Below are positions 10,621 through 21,693 of a stretch of 31,367 bases of DNA, piece after piece. A program made the translations under genes and the position numbers. The notes below the pieces were generated by a model that saw nothing but the letters and a program-made list of their open reading frames with translations, was not told the DNA's origin and made no database searches. The stretch lies in contig JANTQF010000393.1 in assembly GCA_032988165.1 (NCBI GenBank), forward strand, positions 1-31,367, given 5' to 3'. Each line of letters begins with the position of its first letter. Positions within the stretch are counted from its first letter, which is position 1. The stretch is from Emmonsiellopsis sp. PD_33. Its lineage: Eukaryota > Ascomycota > Eurotiomycetes > Onygenales > Ajellomycetaceae.

Positions 10621-13617
10621 GTCTTCTCCTGTTTCGATCTGATGTTGAAAACGTGAGCCAGCTCGTTCCTCGACTTAGGAGGTCGTGGTTGAGTCAACCA
10701 CTCGCACGTATGTCGGTGGTGGCGATGCCTGTTCTGCGAACGTCTCTATAGAAAATACCCGAGCATATCTCGGTGGAGTCATCAATCTTTATATGTGCTG
10801 CGTGATCGCTCCTCAGAATGTGTTTGCGAGAGATTAGGACATACGTACGCGCCAACCAGGGCTTCGCAGAAAGATATATAGACGTTCTGGTAAATATAGA
10901 TGACTTTTCGCGGATAGACTGCCACAAAGAAAAGATACAAGGAAGAGGGGATTGCTTGCCACCGGCACCCTGGACGATGACTGTCAGCATATTAACTAGC
11001 CACAGCTAATAACAAAGGAGCAGCAGTAATATTTAGTTCGAGGCCAAAGTGGGGATTGCTGTTTTTTTCTTGCGTCTTCGCCGTTCGGCTTGCGCTTCCC
11101 CACAGAAGACGCCGAGTAGCTATTTAGTAGGGAAGATCTTGCAAGAACAGTCCATATTTTTTCACAGATTGGACTTGGAAGTATGATAGGGCAAAGTTGA
11201 AGCCTTTTGATGATTTTTCTCTCGAAGTCGGTTGAATATCAGATTAGGGCTTTGCTTTCCCTTTCCGTCCAACATAGGGTTGAACCACCGCCAACACCAA
11301 CATCAACTTCAACTTCAACCTCAACGCCCTTAATACCCCCTAGACCGTTCCATATCAAGACGACTGTTCCAGCTTTATGGCGTCGTCAGCCGAACCTGCA
11401 TGCAATGATCCTTTTTGTCTTCCCATTTTCTTCTGCCTTTGTCTTGATCTGCTGTGGAATGTGGAAATTTGACAATCCAAACGTTCGCGCGTGGCATGGC
11501 TAGGATGGCCTTGATAGTTGACTATTGTAGCGCCCGAACACGTTCCTCTAAATACCGGGATGATCCTGTGTCCATCTATAGGATACGCGATGGCTATGTT
11601 CCAGTGATAACTGCATAGTGGTGTATCATTCCTCCTTTGACTCTACCTACCAACGTTTGACCGTCAGGGTTGTGATGCATTATCTTGGATAAACCATATA
11701 TCCTTTGTTGCCATTTTATTTCTTAGCCGGTTACAGTCGATATTCTGTTCATGTCACTGGTCAAGAGCACGGCTCGAGCATTTATTTGAGAACTGGGACG
11801 CATACTATGCTACTTTATATGCATATTGGCCTGGACCTGGCTTGAGGACAACATCCACTGCTTGATGATACGCATCCATTTGGGAATCTGTTCTCGCCCA
11901 TGTCTTTGACACTTCATGGTTGAGCCTGGGTACTAGAAACTCTACCCCTTCTCTCCTTCTTTTCTACCTCTTTCTACCTCTTTCTCGACGGCGTATCTCC
12001 CAAGCCTAAAAGAATTCCCCCGATATGACTACTCCAGAGCAAATTTAGATGAATTTTGTTTCCTTCGAATGGTATTTACATACCGAGGAAATCACAGACC
12101 GGCATAGATTGTAGAGCGGAGATCCTGCACAATCAGGACATTCCTACCGCTCAATCAACGTTGATTTCATTACCATCTGTTGTTCCAGGGCCTTTCAGGA
12201 CTAACGAGTGGCGCAATATCTTATTGGGTAGCTCAAATGGAAGTTTTCAGAGACGCTTCAGCTACGTACCTCGTTCTCCCCCAGCTTCTGCTCAGCTTGG
12301 TATATCTTGTCCAATAAACTAAGGCAATCCTCCTTGATAACCATTACAGTCTCCACCATGCCGTGTGCGGGCAAGGAGGCAATTGCCACAGCACCCAGAT
12401 CCTCCACTCCTTCAAAACCCCCGATCCCGGCTCCTCCTGAAGCCGGCACTGAGCAATGCAGAGGCGAGTGGCTCCGTCTTCTCAAACGCGATTCATATCT
12501 GACCTGCCATCAAGGCTTGGTAAGCTCCAACCTTATAACAGAGTAGCTCCAAGTTTGAGCCGTGTAACACCATCGCGCATCTACCGCCTCTGCCAGCCCT
12601 ACTGCATCCCACTACGACGATCATCAATTCATAAATAGCTAACCACTTGCGCAACCCATCCATTAACTGTCGTGATAGCCTATATATAGTACCCCGCAAA
12701 CGCCCCCTTCATACCGGGAAATGTGGCCACGCAAATTACTACCTCCTTTGATAGTCCCCATGGTACCTATAGTTCGAGATATCTATCTAAAGAGGAGCTC
12801 CGGAGGGCGGATTCTCCTTCTGAATACATGTTCACATCTATGAACTACCTACCTTACTGAGCCCATCTTATGGCCAGACTGGAAGTATAAGACCTGGATT
12901 GCTCAAGGCATTTGCTTGTTATGCTGCTATCACCCTTAATGTAGGATACTCACCCATACTTTGAAAGGGTATGTTTACTGCAGAGAGTGTGGTTGTTTGT
13001 GGCCGTCAATGGTAGTTTATAGTTAATGCAATAGTCTAAAAACCACACCCATCACAGAGCCTTTCTTCTCATCTCTTAGATAGCCTGATAAGATCTTTTA
13101 CCAAATCGCGCTGGGGCGTCTCGAGTATTTGACGCAGTTACATGGAACAATGCTCGTTAATTCCCAAACAGAGATAAATACATACACAGACGAAATAGTT
13201 AGGGGTGTAGATGAGGTTCGAGCACCGTATATAATCTCTCTTTCCCACGTTGGATATGAAAAGTCTTGATAGGGGAGTAGAAATTTATATTCACTGTTCA
13301 GAAAATAGCATGCCCTAACCGTGATCAAGAACGGCCCGGGGCAGTCTTTTTTTTTTTTGCAAAAACAATAAAATCTGCAAGACGCGGATAGACGGAACTG
13401 ACTCAACTGAGCATTATTATAGAAGACAGAGCTCCAGACCCCGGAAATAAAATATAATACGCCAACTCAGAATATAGATCTAGTAGGTGCCGAGCCGAGA
13501 TCTAGGCTTGCTTCGGTGTTCTGTGCGTACTGTGTCATATCACGGATCCGTCGTCGGCGATAGTCAAAGGGTGATTGCTTGCTGACGGCAATGCTGGCGC
13601 TCTGGTTTAGAATAGTC

Positions 13618-13698
13618 TGGTATTCGGGTTACCGTATATATTACCAAGACTTGCATTTTTTGCAAGTTTCCGTAATATATAAAGTAATATGAATACCA
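13618..13698. repeat. 81-bp near-palindrome (hairpin element)
   Basis: Two arms of about 38 bp face each other across a 5-nt T-rich loop. The arms start TGGTATTC and end GAATACCA, and the loop is flanked by TTGCA/TGCAA. Blocks of 7 (TGCAAGT), 9-10 (GTAATATATA) and 8 (GAATACCA) bases pair exactly, with a few mismatches between. GTCGGCGATA occurs on both sides (13553-13562 and 13735-13744). It could be a foldback or MITE remnant or a structured RNA. Confidence 0.7.
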
Positions 13699-15491
13699 AA
13701 CCTTTATTCGTTTGCACAGCCAGAAGAATTCACCGTCGGCGATATATTTCCGGAAGGAACATGTTATTTGTGGAGGGAAAAAGAAAACATAAAGTTCCTC
13801 GGAACGTTTTCCGCCTTATCGCCGGCTGTGATCTCGGGCCATCACAGCTTCGCAATAAGAACTCGAATTCTTATCAGATTGATCAGTGATAATGGCTCTC
13901 CGTTAACTGCGCTCCATCAGCTCGTAATCGTACAAAAGGCTTAGCTCGCCTTTTGCCTGAATGCACGGAGTCTGTGTTGAAACTTGAGAGGGAGTCCGAC
14001 ACCGGCACCCAGCCATACCTCGGCACATACCTCGCCGCGATCCAGGGCAAAGAGAAATCTATGAATGGAAGGAAGTACCACGCCATACATAATCTGCCTG
14101 CAAGGTACTTTCGATTCACGAACCCAGCCGTCTTACCTAAATCCTTAGTCAGACCAGCTTTCACCCGGCTGGCTGGGCGAGATTTCTCGGGCAAATCACG
14201 GCATATCCCGCGATTCGAACTGGCCCCTCCCCGCGGACCCCCCGAGATTTCCCGCACACGCAACTGCCCCGCAAAAAGCAAAAACCAGGGCGGAACCGCG
14301 CCTGGGTGGAATACTGCTGTTTGAACCGCATGCCCGCACTAAACCGGATCCGGTCGGCCATGACGAAAAAGCCCTAAACTGTGCCCAGTGGGAGGCAAAC
14401 GCTGTTCATTTTAGCCGCCATTCTGGTGAACCTTTCTGTGGTACTGGGTTTGTTGGGTAGATTTTTTTGCAGAGGGGGCCATGTGAGCGGACGAGAGGCA
14501 AAAGTTGGATATGTTGGGATGAGTCTGTGACCAGCGAGAGCTGTGTGAATCATTTTATATAGGCTTGGTATAACTACTGTGAGTGCTGCACTCTCACATG
14601 TGTTTGGGTTTTTAGGAATAGCGCCGATGCAGGTGTCCAGCCTTGGAGTGGCAGGGGGTAGCTTGAGCTTGTGGCTTGCTATTCGTCCATCTTTGGACCT
14701 CGGGACTTTTCGATATCAACTCGATACCCGTTCTGCTCTCTTTGCCGTGACTCGGGACATCCTGCACTCGGGCTGAGGTTAGCAGGAGCCTTTAACAGTG
14801 AAGTATGGAATTAGTGTAGATTTATATCGTCATCATATGCCCATCCATTTCATTTTCGTCCGTCTTTTTCGAGAAAAAAAAATTATATAGACCGTGTTGC
14901 TGCTGTGAGAGAATCGTCCAAGAAGTTTTCCCGTTCATCCAGGTTTTCGGCAAAGGTTTGTACTCTTTCTAAGTTTCCTCCCTTCTTCCGGTCGTCCAGA
15001 TTCCCACCTTTTGCGAGATAATCCCGCTTCCCCGTCCCTGGGTGCTTTTTATGGTTTTGCGGGCAGAACATTGCCGGCAAAATATTTTTTGCAAAAGGAA
15101 CGGGTTTGCGGTCCCTCTTTTTTGCAACAATCCAGTTGCCAACGACTCTCCCGGATATTGTCAAAGTTCCGCTCTTTTATTTTATTAGCTTGCCTTTGCC
15201 CTCTCCTTTTGTAGTAAAACCTTACCGCACCCTTCCTCCTTTGATCCATTCCCTCGGCTTGTGATAGCACACTCATTCGCTGTTTGAGTCATATGCCTTT
15301 CACTCTCTTCTCTCTTCCTCCGTCGCTTTGATCGTTGCATATAATACTCTCGACATTTGGCTTATACGGATTCATTCCTTCGATTCCAGTCAATTGCAGT
15401 GCCGCCGGTATTCATAGTTGGAACGCAACCCCCGGGACCGCATACCTCACTCCTACCTCCCCTACCTCCCCTGCCTCACATACACATCAAC

Positions 15492-16770
15492 ATGTCCACG
15501 AAAAACGGAAATGGCCCCAACGGGAAGAAGCCCGCCTCGGCGGCCACCAACTTGATTGGTTAGTGTGATGTCCTTCCCAGAATCGCTTTCGGAAGGACCA
15601 TACGCTGACTGGAACTGTAGCTGGCGGTGCTGCTGGTATGATGGAAGCGCTGGTTTGCCATCCTTTAGGTATGTCCCAAGATCCGTGGTAGTTTCAACAG
15701 GGAGGGTTTTGTGAATATAAGCTGATGGACCGGCGTATAGATACCGTTAAGGTCCGAATGCAACTCTCAAAACGAGCGCGGGCACCAGGAGTAAGTCTAT
15801 ACAGTTCCTTATTAGGAGGAGGAAATAAACTGGCTCAAGGCAAGCAAGCATGGGCTGATCGGCATCCGTGTAGGTAAAACCTCGTGGGTTTATTGCCACT
15901 GGGCAGGAAATTGTACGGAGAGAGACGGCACTCGGTCTATACAAGGGTCTTGGCGCTGTGTTGAGCGGAATAGTACCGAAAATGGCCATTCGATTCACCT
16001 CCTATGGATGGTATAAGCAAGCTTTGAGCGATAAAGAGACTGGAAAAATCTCGAGTGGTCGTACTATGCTTGGTGAGTTAGGCACTCCACGCTGCCTGCA
16101 ACATTTCATCTCTAGACTCACCAGGAAGACCCATTAACATTATGACTTGCATTTAGCTGGTCTTGCCGCTGGTGTCACTGAAGCCGTTGCCGTCGTCACG
16201 CCTATGGAAGTCATCAAAATCCGTCTCCAAGCCCAACAACACAGTTTAGCCGATCCCCTCGACGCCCCCAAGTACCGCAGCGCCCCCCATGCACTCCTCA
16301 CAGTGGTCAAGGAAGAAGGATTCGGTGCCCTATACCGTGGTGTCTCTCTTACTGCCCTTCGACAGGGAACCAACCAAGCTGCCAACTTCACCGCATACTC
16401 CGAGCTCAAGGCACTTCTTCAAAAATACCAGCCCGAATATGCCGAGAAGGAACTTCCCAGCTACCAGACTATGGTTATCGGTTTGATTTCCGGCGCCATG
16501 GGTCCCTTCTCCAACGCCCCCATCGATACTATCAAAACCCGGCTGCAAAAAACCCCCGCCGCTCCCGGTCAGTCCGCCCTTTCGCGCATCACGGCCATCT
16601 CGAAAGATATGTTCAAGCAGGAGGGCGCAAGAGCTTTCTACAAGGGTATCACGCCTCGTGTCATGCGTGTTGCGCCTGGCCAGGCCGTCACGTTTACCGT
16701 GTATGAGTATATCAAGGAGCGCCTTGAGCGCTCGAACTGGGCGATTGTAGGCGGAAAGTTCGAGGAATAG
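15492..16770 (+). CDS. sfc1: Mitochondrial succinate/fumarate carrier Sfc1 (AcuL type)
   Basis: Five exons (15492-15558, 15621-15668, 15741-15790, 15874-16072, 16157-16770; introns 62, 72, 83 and 84 nt) encode 325 residues, matching the roughly 320 of yeast Sfc1/Acr1. All three mitochondrial-carrier signatures are present: CHPLDTVKVRMQ (about 35-46), VTPMEVIKIRLQ and NAPIDTIKTRLQ. Subfamily blocks such as YKGLGAVLSGIVPKMAIRF, ALYRGVSLTALRQGTNQ, GLISGAMGPFSNAP and YKGITPRVMRVAPGQAV are very close to the yeast carrier. It swaps succinate for fumarate across the inner mitochondrial membrane and is needed for growth on acetate or other C2 sources through the glyoxylate cycle; the Aspergillus orthologue is acuL. 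A pyrimidine-rich 5' region precedes the ATG. A perfect 8-bp dyad follows the stop codon. Confidence 0.96.
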
Positions 16771-17715
16771 ATGGTGATCCCACGCGAGAGGACCTATGCT
16801 GGAGCATAGGCATCCACATTGGGAACGATGCCTGGTAGCGATGGACGCGTGACCAGGTCTTCGCTTTTGAGGATGGGTTGGCAGTTTTCTTTTGTTTTTC
16901 CTTGGAGTATATACCATGCATGTCGGTTTCCCCCTCTGTCTATTTCTGGGGGAATATCTCCTTTTTCGTTTGTTTTCTCTTGCATATCTTGCATATATAT
17001 GCCGTTCCGTTGTGGATATTGGAGCGTCATACTTCGATGTTTTCTTTTTCCTTTTTGGTGTGTTGATATGCTCATATTTTGCTTTACTCTGGAGCCAAGC
17101 AAAATTCGTTTCCCTGTATCGATAGATATTTGCATTGCATCGCGTTTGTACCCATACTAGCTCGTGGGCGCGTGTATATAAATAGAGAATCGAGGAGCTG
17201 TCATTTTCATATCATTATTCGCTTCAAGGGCACGGTGGAGGCCAACACACGAGGATGGTTAGAAGAGACAATATCATGTAGGGGCATTTTCGAGTCCGAT
17301 GATGATGCCAATACGGCAAACAGTAAGCTAACTCTGGTAACTGGGCGGGAGTTGGGGGTCTTTATATAAGACAGGGTTAGACAGCGGGGCCTATCAAGAA
17401 TATATCGAATGCACCAAACAAAGAGAGTTCTATTGCAGCAGAATACCACTAAGCCACGTATGATAATTAATCGAAAGAAATGGATGCCATTCTCGAAACC
17501 GCAATGCGAAGATGGCGGGTTTGAGTTGTTGTTGAGGGAGGTGAGGCTGAAGACGTCAGAGCAAGAGCCGCATTGTTTTAGTGACCGGTCCAAGCTCCCC
17601 GCGGTTTGATCCAGCCGCAACGCCAACGCCAACGTCAACTTCAACATCCGCAACCGCAACAACCCCTCTACCATACCACAAGGGATCAACCTCGTATACC
17701 GAGGATTATACAGCC
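16771..17715. other. sfc1 3' region and twinfilin promoter
   Basis: Holds the 16793-16810 dyad, T-rich sfc1 3' UTR, a TATATAAAT at 17175-17183 and imperfect (CAACNN)n repeats at about 17617-17665 just upstream of the twinfilin start. Both-strand frames here (for example 17207-17827 minus) show no domain. Confidence 0.55.
16793..16810. repeat. Perfect 8-bp inverted repeat after the sfc1 stop
   Basis: CCTATGCT, a GG spacer, then AGCATAGG, starting 22 nt after the sfc1 stop codon. It could be a hairpin in the 3' UTR (realistically 7 pairs with a 4-nt loop) or a dyad DNA site. Confidence 0.8.
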
Positions 17716-19116
17716 ATGCATTCTGGAATAGATGGTAAATTCTCCTGCTCCTGCATCCAGGTCCCGAACCCAAACCGTCAGCTAACAACCTACCCCTCCT
17801 TAGCCAATCGTGAAATGATAGAGGCATTCAAGGCCTTCCTTGACGACAACACTCTCTTCTGCCTCCCCGCTGAGATAACAGAGAACGGGAAGGAAATTGG
17901 CCCTCTGGAGCCAATCCCATTCCCCTCTCTGAACGACAGCCAGCACGAAGACGATGCCCAATTCTTCAATGCCCTCCCCGCCCTAGAACCGCTCCTTGAG
18001 CGCGAGACACAGTCCCGAAAGGCCAACAATGCCTGGGGTAATTCACAAAACAAGGAACCCGTCTATCTCATCCTCCGCCGCGCCTCCAATGCCGATATCA
18101 ATTCCCACGACCTTATTTTTCTAGCCTATATCAACGACAACGAATGCCCTATTCAACGCAAAATGATGTACTCCAGCTCGCACAGAAATCTTTTGCACAC
18201 CCTAGGCAATAATAGATTCGCAATGATCATCCATGCGAGCATGCAAAGGGAAGTTCTTGACAAGGACATATGGGAGGGGAGGTGGAAGGATAAGAATGTA
18301 CATGGTACAGAGAGTCACCAGAAGAACCAGGAAGACGTCATGAACGACGACGAGTTACAACGGGCGGCTATATCAAAAGCTGAAGAGGAGGAAAGGGCCT
18401 TGGGATCCCGCAGACCTTGGGATATCGGGCTTGTTGGCTCGGTCGCTGATGTTTCCTTCGAGGATATAAAAATGATCAAGTTTGACCGGAAGGATTTGGA
18501 GCCTTTACAAGCGGTTGAAGATGGAAAACTGGTGGCCTTTGTGAGTGTTTCTTCTCTTATCTTCTACTATTTTCGCCTTATGATAGATCCATTTACCAAG
18601 CTAGAATGGGGAAAATCATGCTCTATGTACACTAACCATTCAAAACAGACCCTAGACGAGCAATCGAATCTCAAACTGATTTCAACTGCGGAAAATGTCG
18701 ACCCTGAGTCCGTGCCAAAATGGATCTCCAAAGACACACCTCAATATACATTTTACTATCGCGCAACCCCGACTGATGAGAACTCTGAAAATGAGCCAAA
18801 CACACCTGAAGTCATCTTCATATATTCCAAGCCGGATGGAGTCGACATAAGGACAGGTGTCCGGCATGCTTCGGCAAAACCAAGCATGATAAAAATTGCT
18901 GAATTGTTGGGCTTAAAAATTAAGCGCAGTGTACGTATTCCACTCCAATTACATACAATGTGTACGAGGAAGCCAGGTTTTCTGATTTGTCATTTTATAT
19001 AGATTGAAAATGGGGGTCCAGAGGACATCACAGTATATGCTCTGGCAGGGACAACCCCGCCTCAGCCCAAGGTTGGCTTTGCAAGGGCGAGGAAGCCCCA
19101 GAAGAAAAAGACCTAG
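17716..19116 (+). CDS. twf1: Twinfilin, two ADF-homology domains
   Basis: Four exons (17716-17734, 17804-18540, 18649-18930, 19003-19116) encode 383 residues. The start MHSGID-ANREMIEAF fits the short N-terminus of fungal twinfilins. The first ADF-H domain spans about 7-165, with DDNTLFCLPAEI, LIFLAYINDNECPIQRKMMY and LHTLGNNRFAMIIHAS. A charged linker with EEEERAL follows, then the second domain (about 205-355) with YTFYYRATP, PEVIFIYSKPDG and RTGVRHASAKPSMIKIAELLG. The lysine-rich end PQKKKT corresponds to the tail that contacts capping protein and phosphoinositides in the family. Twinfilin binds ADP-actin monomers and promotes filament turnover at actin patches. The first intron (17735-17803) is 69 nt, a multiple of three with no in-frame stop, so retention would add 23 residues. 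Confidence 0.9.
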
Positions 19117-19606
19117 GGGAAATAGCTCATGCAGGGGTAAATATACACCCATCTCGTCGTGTTTTTAACCACACTCTCTCTGAACCGGGCTGGTTACCGG
19201 CCAGGACGCTCTTCCAATATCCTATGACCGTTGGAGCGTAATCGAGTGCTCGGCGGATTTAGTCTTCCTCGTTCTTCGAATTCCCATATACATCGTAACC
19301 ATACACTTCCTGCAAGAAATTCAAGGCAGATTTTAAAGTTGTAATCCCATATCCCAAAACGCCGACGCGTAGCTTGATATTCCCCGTAAAACTCCTAAGC
19401 TGTAAACAAAACATGACAGCATTCCACAATAACCAGACCAGACACGAATGCGGAAATAAAGGCGTAGAAGTTCCGCCATCAGCGCATACCCCTCCTATAA
19501 AATCCCCCTCCCCTCCACATTATCTTTACCTCCACTCCCATTCCCCCCCTCCTCACCGCATAACGCAGGCGCAAGAACCAACACCATCCCCATAAACCAG
19601 TCAACA
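19117..19606. other. Convergent gap between twinfilin and PHF5A
   Basis: 490 bp of facing 3' UTRs; C-rich tracts (CCCTCC runs) lie at about 19490-19560. Nothing else is seen. Confidence 0.6.
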
Positions 19607-19939
19607 TCAACTGACGCCCGCCCGATGCTGTTTCCTCTGAAAGAACAAATCCGTCCTCGAGCTCCCCAAATTGATAATCTTCGGACATCCATCGCGATCC
19701 TTCTCTAGACGCGTACACTCGAAGCAGTAAAACGCATCACTGATCCCCTCGCCGCCGCACACGATGCATTTGTTCTGGTAGTTGCCAAAGGAGCACTCGT
19801 CGCAGATGCGCACGAGGGTGGTGGGCCGCACGTACGAGTCGCAGACGGGGCATTTGCCGTCGCATTTGTCGCAGAGCCGGCCGATGGCGATGCCGGTTTG
19901 CTTGCGGCACATTACGAGGTCGGGGTGGTGGCGGGACAT
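19607..19939 (-). CDS. PHF5A: PHF5A/Rds3, SF3b zinc-finger subunit
   Basis: A single exon of 110 residues, exactly the length of human PHF5A and close to yeast Rds3. It starts MSRHHPDLVMCRKQTGIAIG. Zinc-binding cysteines are at C11, C23, C26, C30, C33, C46, C49, C58, C61, C72 and C75, the pattern of the knotted PHF5 fold. Diagnostic blocks are CDSYVRPTTLVRICDEC, GISDAFYCFEC and DRDGCPKIINLGSSRTDLF. In the U2 snRNP it holds SF3B1 and helps form the branch-point adenosine pocket. The last residues (RKQHRAGVS) diverge from the animal tail. It is divergent from the pinin-like gene, another splicing factor, with 514 bp between start codons. Confidence 0.97.
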   Translation of the reverse strand: MSRHHPDLVMCRKQTGIAIGRLCDKCDGKCPVCDSYVRPTTLVRICDECSFGNYQNKCIVCGGEGISDAFYCFECTRLEKDRDGCPKIINLGSSRTDLFFQRKQHRAGVS

Positions 19940-20453
19940 GGTGGTGGGTAGTGGAGGGTCTTTTGAGGAGAGGGAGAGAGGTGAGGTATCGTAGGGATTG
20001 GTTGTATGGTGGTAATGAGGGGATGTTTTTGCGGGTTGGAGATCGTGGATATGGAGGTTGGGCGAGAGATGCGGGTGGCCGGCTAGATTGTTTTTTTCTC
20101 AAAGGAATATTCCCAAAGCTGCCCCAGTCGAACGCGAGGCTTCTTGAAAGACCGGATATGTGGTAGAGAGAGAAACCAGACGGCGAAGCACAGCGAGAGA
20201 GCGTGGATATCGGAATCATCAAGCAGCTTTGGCGGCGGAAATTTGTAATCGGCGGGTGTTCCGCGCTAAACTCTATTCAGCCCCTCCCTGTCGCAGCGTC
20301 AAATCTCCAATCATCATGGACAAGACAGATTCAACCCCTCAACATCCAGCGTTTTTTCCATTTGTCTGCTTGTCTCTTCTTTTACGCGAAAGCTTACTCC
20401 CATCTATTGGCATTTACTTCGCTCTTGAAAGTCGCACCATTTGGAGATAAGCC
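19940..20453. promoter_or_regulatory. Divergent promoter shared by PHF5A and the pinin-like gene
   Basis: 514 bp separate two head-to-head start codons of splicing proteins. A G-rich block lies just upstream of PHF5A (19940-20030). Open frames crossing it have no recognisable domain. A common control region is inferred from layout only. Confidence 0.5.
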
Positions 20454-21693
20454 ATGGCGGATGGGTAAGCACCCATAACTCTCAGTCCTATCTAGATACA
20501 GTGGTTAACTTGCCCATGAGTCGCAGAGTCATCGCATCAGCAGTTGCGCTCCCGGAACCAGAAGAAAATGTCGATCCCTCAGATAACAGATTAAAACGGC
20601 GCCAGTCCCCCAACGGCGACAATGAGAGCAAACGGCGTCGGCTCAGCGCAGATACCCAAACCGAAGCAGCCGGACACCCACCATCCTCCCCCGCGAGCGC
20701 AACGACAAATAAACCCGCCCCAGCTGCCGCAGATGCAAGGGGATCCCGACGGAAGAGTGGCGTGACAGAGGAGCGCAAGCGCGGTCAAAGATTATTTGGC
20801 GCCCTGCTGGGTACACTCTCACAGAGCTCATCTACAGCAGCACAGAAACGACGCGCGGATATCGAGAAGAAGCAGCAGGCCAAGCTGAAAATGCAGGATG
20901 AAGAGTATAATGAACTGACGCGGAAGAAGCATGAGGATTTGTTGGCAATGCGGAAGGAGGAACAGAGGATTTATGATAAGCAGTCGGTATGTTTTCCCCC
21001 TATCTTTCCCCCTTGGCTAGTTGAGAAGGGCTTATATGTTGACTTTCGCTTCTCCGGTTAGATGCATCTGAGGCACTCAAACGAGCTGGCCATGGCACAT
21101 TTCCTCAAAACATCTGCTCAACCGGTTCTGGTAGGTGTATCCGTCCATATACCCGCTGGGATGATGTCGAGCTTACATTTATGCCTTTCCAGTACTTCAA
21201 GCCCTGGCAACTCCGACCCGAGGAAGAGGATAGTATTAAGCATCAAATCGAAGAATGCAAAGCGACAATCGAAAGAGAAGTGGCAGAATTTGAAGCAAAA
21301 CATCCATCACAGCCTGTGTCCGACCCCACTCAAATACAGGATGGTGCACAGCAAACCGGCGCGGGCACAAGCTCTGCCCCTGTTTCCGCAAGTGCCCCTT
21401 CTCAAGAGCCTACGGATAAAACGCAAAAATCATCCGACACGGTGGGTGCTACTACTAATAACAATCATCATGTCAAACATGAAAATGAACCGAGCGCTAA
21501 ACTTGAAGCCGAACCCCCCAAACATTCCCCTACCCCCACACCTGCTCCTACTGATGCCCCTGCTACTAATGAACCATCCACATCTCCCAACAAGAATCAC
21601 GATAGCTCACCTACCACCAGCCAATCAAAAGCTCACGAAGATGATGCCGGAGAGATCATGCTGGAGGATAAGGAGGACACCGTCATATATTAG
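20454..21693 (+). CDS. Pinin/SDK/memA-domain splicing-associated protein
   Basis: Four exons: 20454-20464 (11 nt, carries the ATG), 20527-20986, 21062-21130 and 21193-21693; 346 residues. The first intron opens GTAAGC and can end at GAG (exon from 20521) or at CAG (exon from 20527), which adds or drops two arginines. The pinin/SDK/memA domain runs about 84-190: ERKRGQRLFGALLGTLSQ, an ADIEKKQQAKLKMQDEEYN helix, NELAMAHFLKTSAQPVLYFKPWQLRPEEE and a further helix. A basic stretch KRRQSP...ESKRRRLS near 27-45 looks like a nuclear signal. Residues after 215 are low-complexity, rich in Pro, Ser, Thr and Glu. Animal pinin works with exon-junction-associated complexes in splicing; the fungal role is less defined. 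Confidence 0.8.

Larger units (their letters stand above)
10515..15491. other. 5-kb stretch without a convincing gene
   Basis: Between the Rch1 and sfc1 starts I find only short frames with no recognisable domain. Contents: the Rch1 promoter; an 8-bp dyad GCGTCTTC/GAAGACGC (11072-11079 and 11105-11112); a (CAACNN)n stretch at about 11287-11330; a possible isolated minus-strand exon ending 12270 at a GTACGT donor; a T-tract near 13350; the 81-bp near-palindrome at 13618-13698; a CAAAAGGC/GCCTTTTG dyad at 13933-13955; a GC-rich patch at about 13980-14360; and the pyrimidine-rich sfc1 upstream region from about 15270. The size is unusual beside the other intergenic gaps here (0.5-1.3 kb). A non-coding RNA, an unrecognised gene or a decayed insertion could fill it. 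Confidence 0.5.

Noticed and set aside
13933..13955. CAAAAGGC/GCCTTTTG hairpin as a bacterial-type terminator
   Set aside because: The genome is clearly eukaryotic and no gene ends there; the dyad is noted only as part of the gene-poor region.
14205..14225. tRNA-like T-arm (GTTCGAATC on the minus strand)
   Set aside because: The flanking bases do not form the T stem, and no A-box, anticodon arm or acceptor stem is found at the right spacing.
13883..14324. Overlapping frames of 123 and 132 residues in a GC-rich patch
   Set aside because: Composition explains long frames on both strands; no recognisable motif and no intron signals.
16330..16917. 195-residue minus-strand frame across sfc1
   Set aside because: It is the antisense shadow of a strongly conserved carrier exon.
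11287..17665. Similar (CAACNN)n stretches at 11287-11330 and 17617-17665 as a dispersed repeat family
   Set aside because: The copies are imperfect low-complexity hexamers without shared flanks, so common origin is not supported.
17207..17827. 206-residue minus-strand frame antisense to the twinfilin start
   Set aside because: It overlaps a well-supported gene and its promoter and has no recognisable domain.
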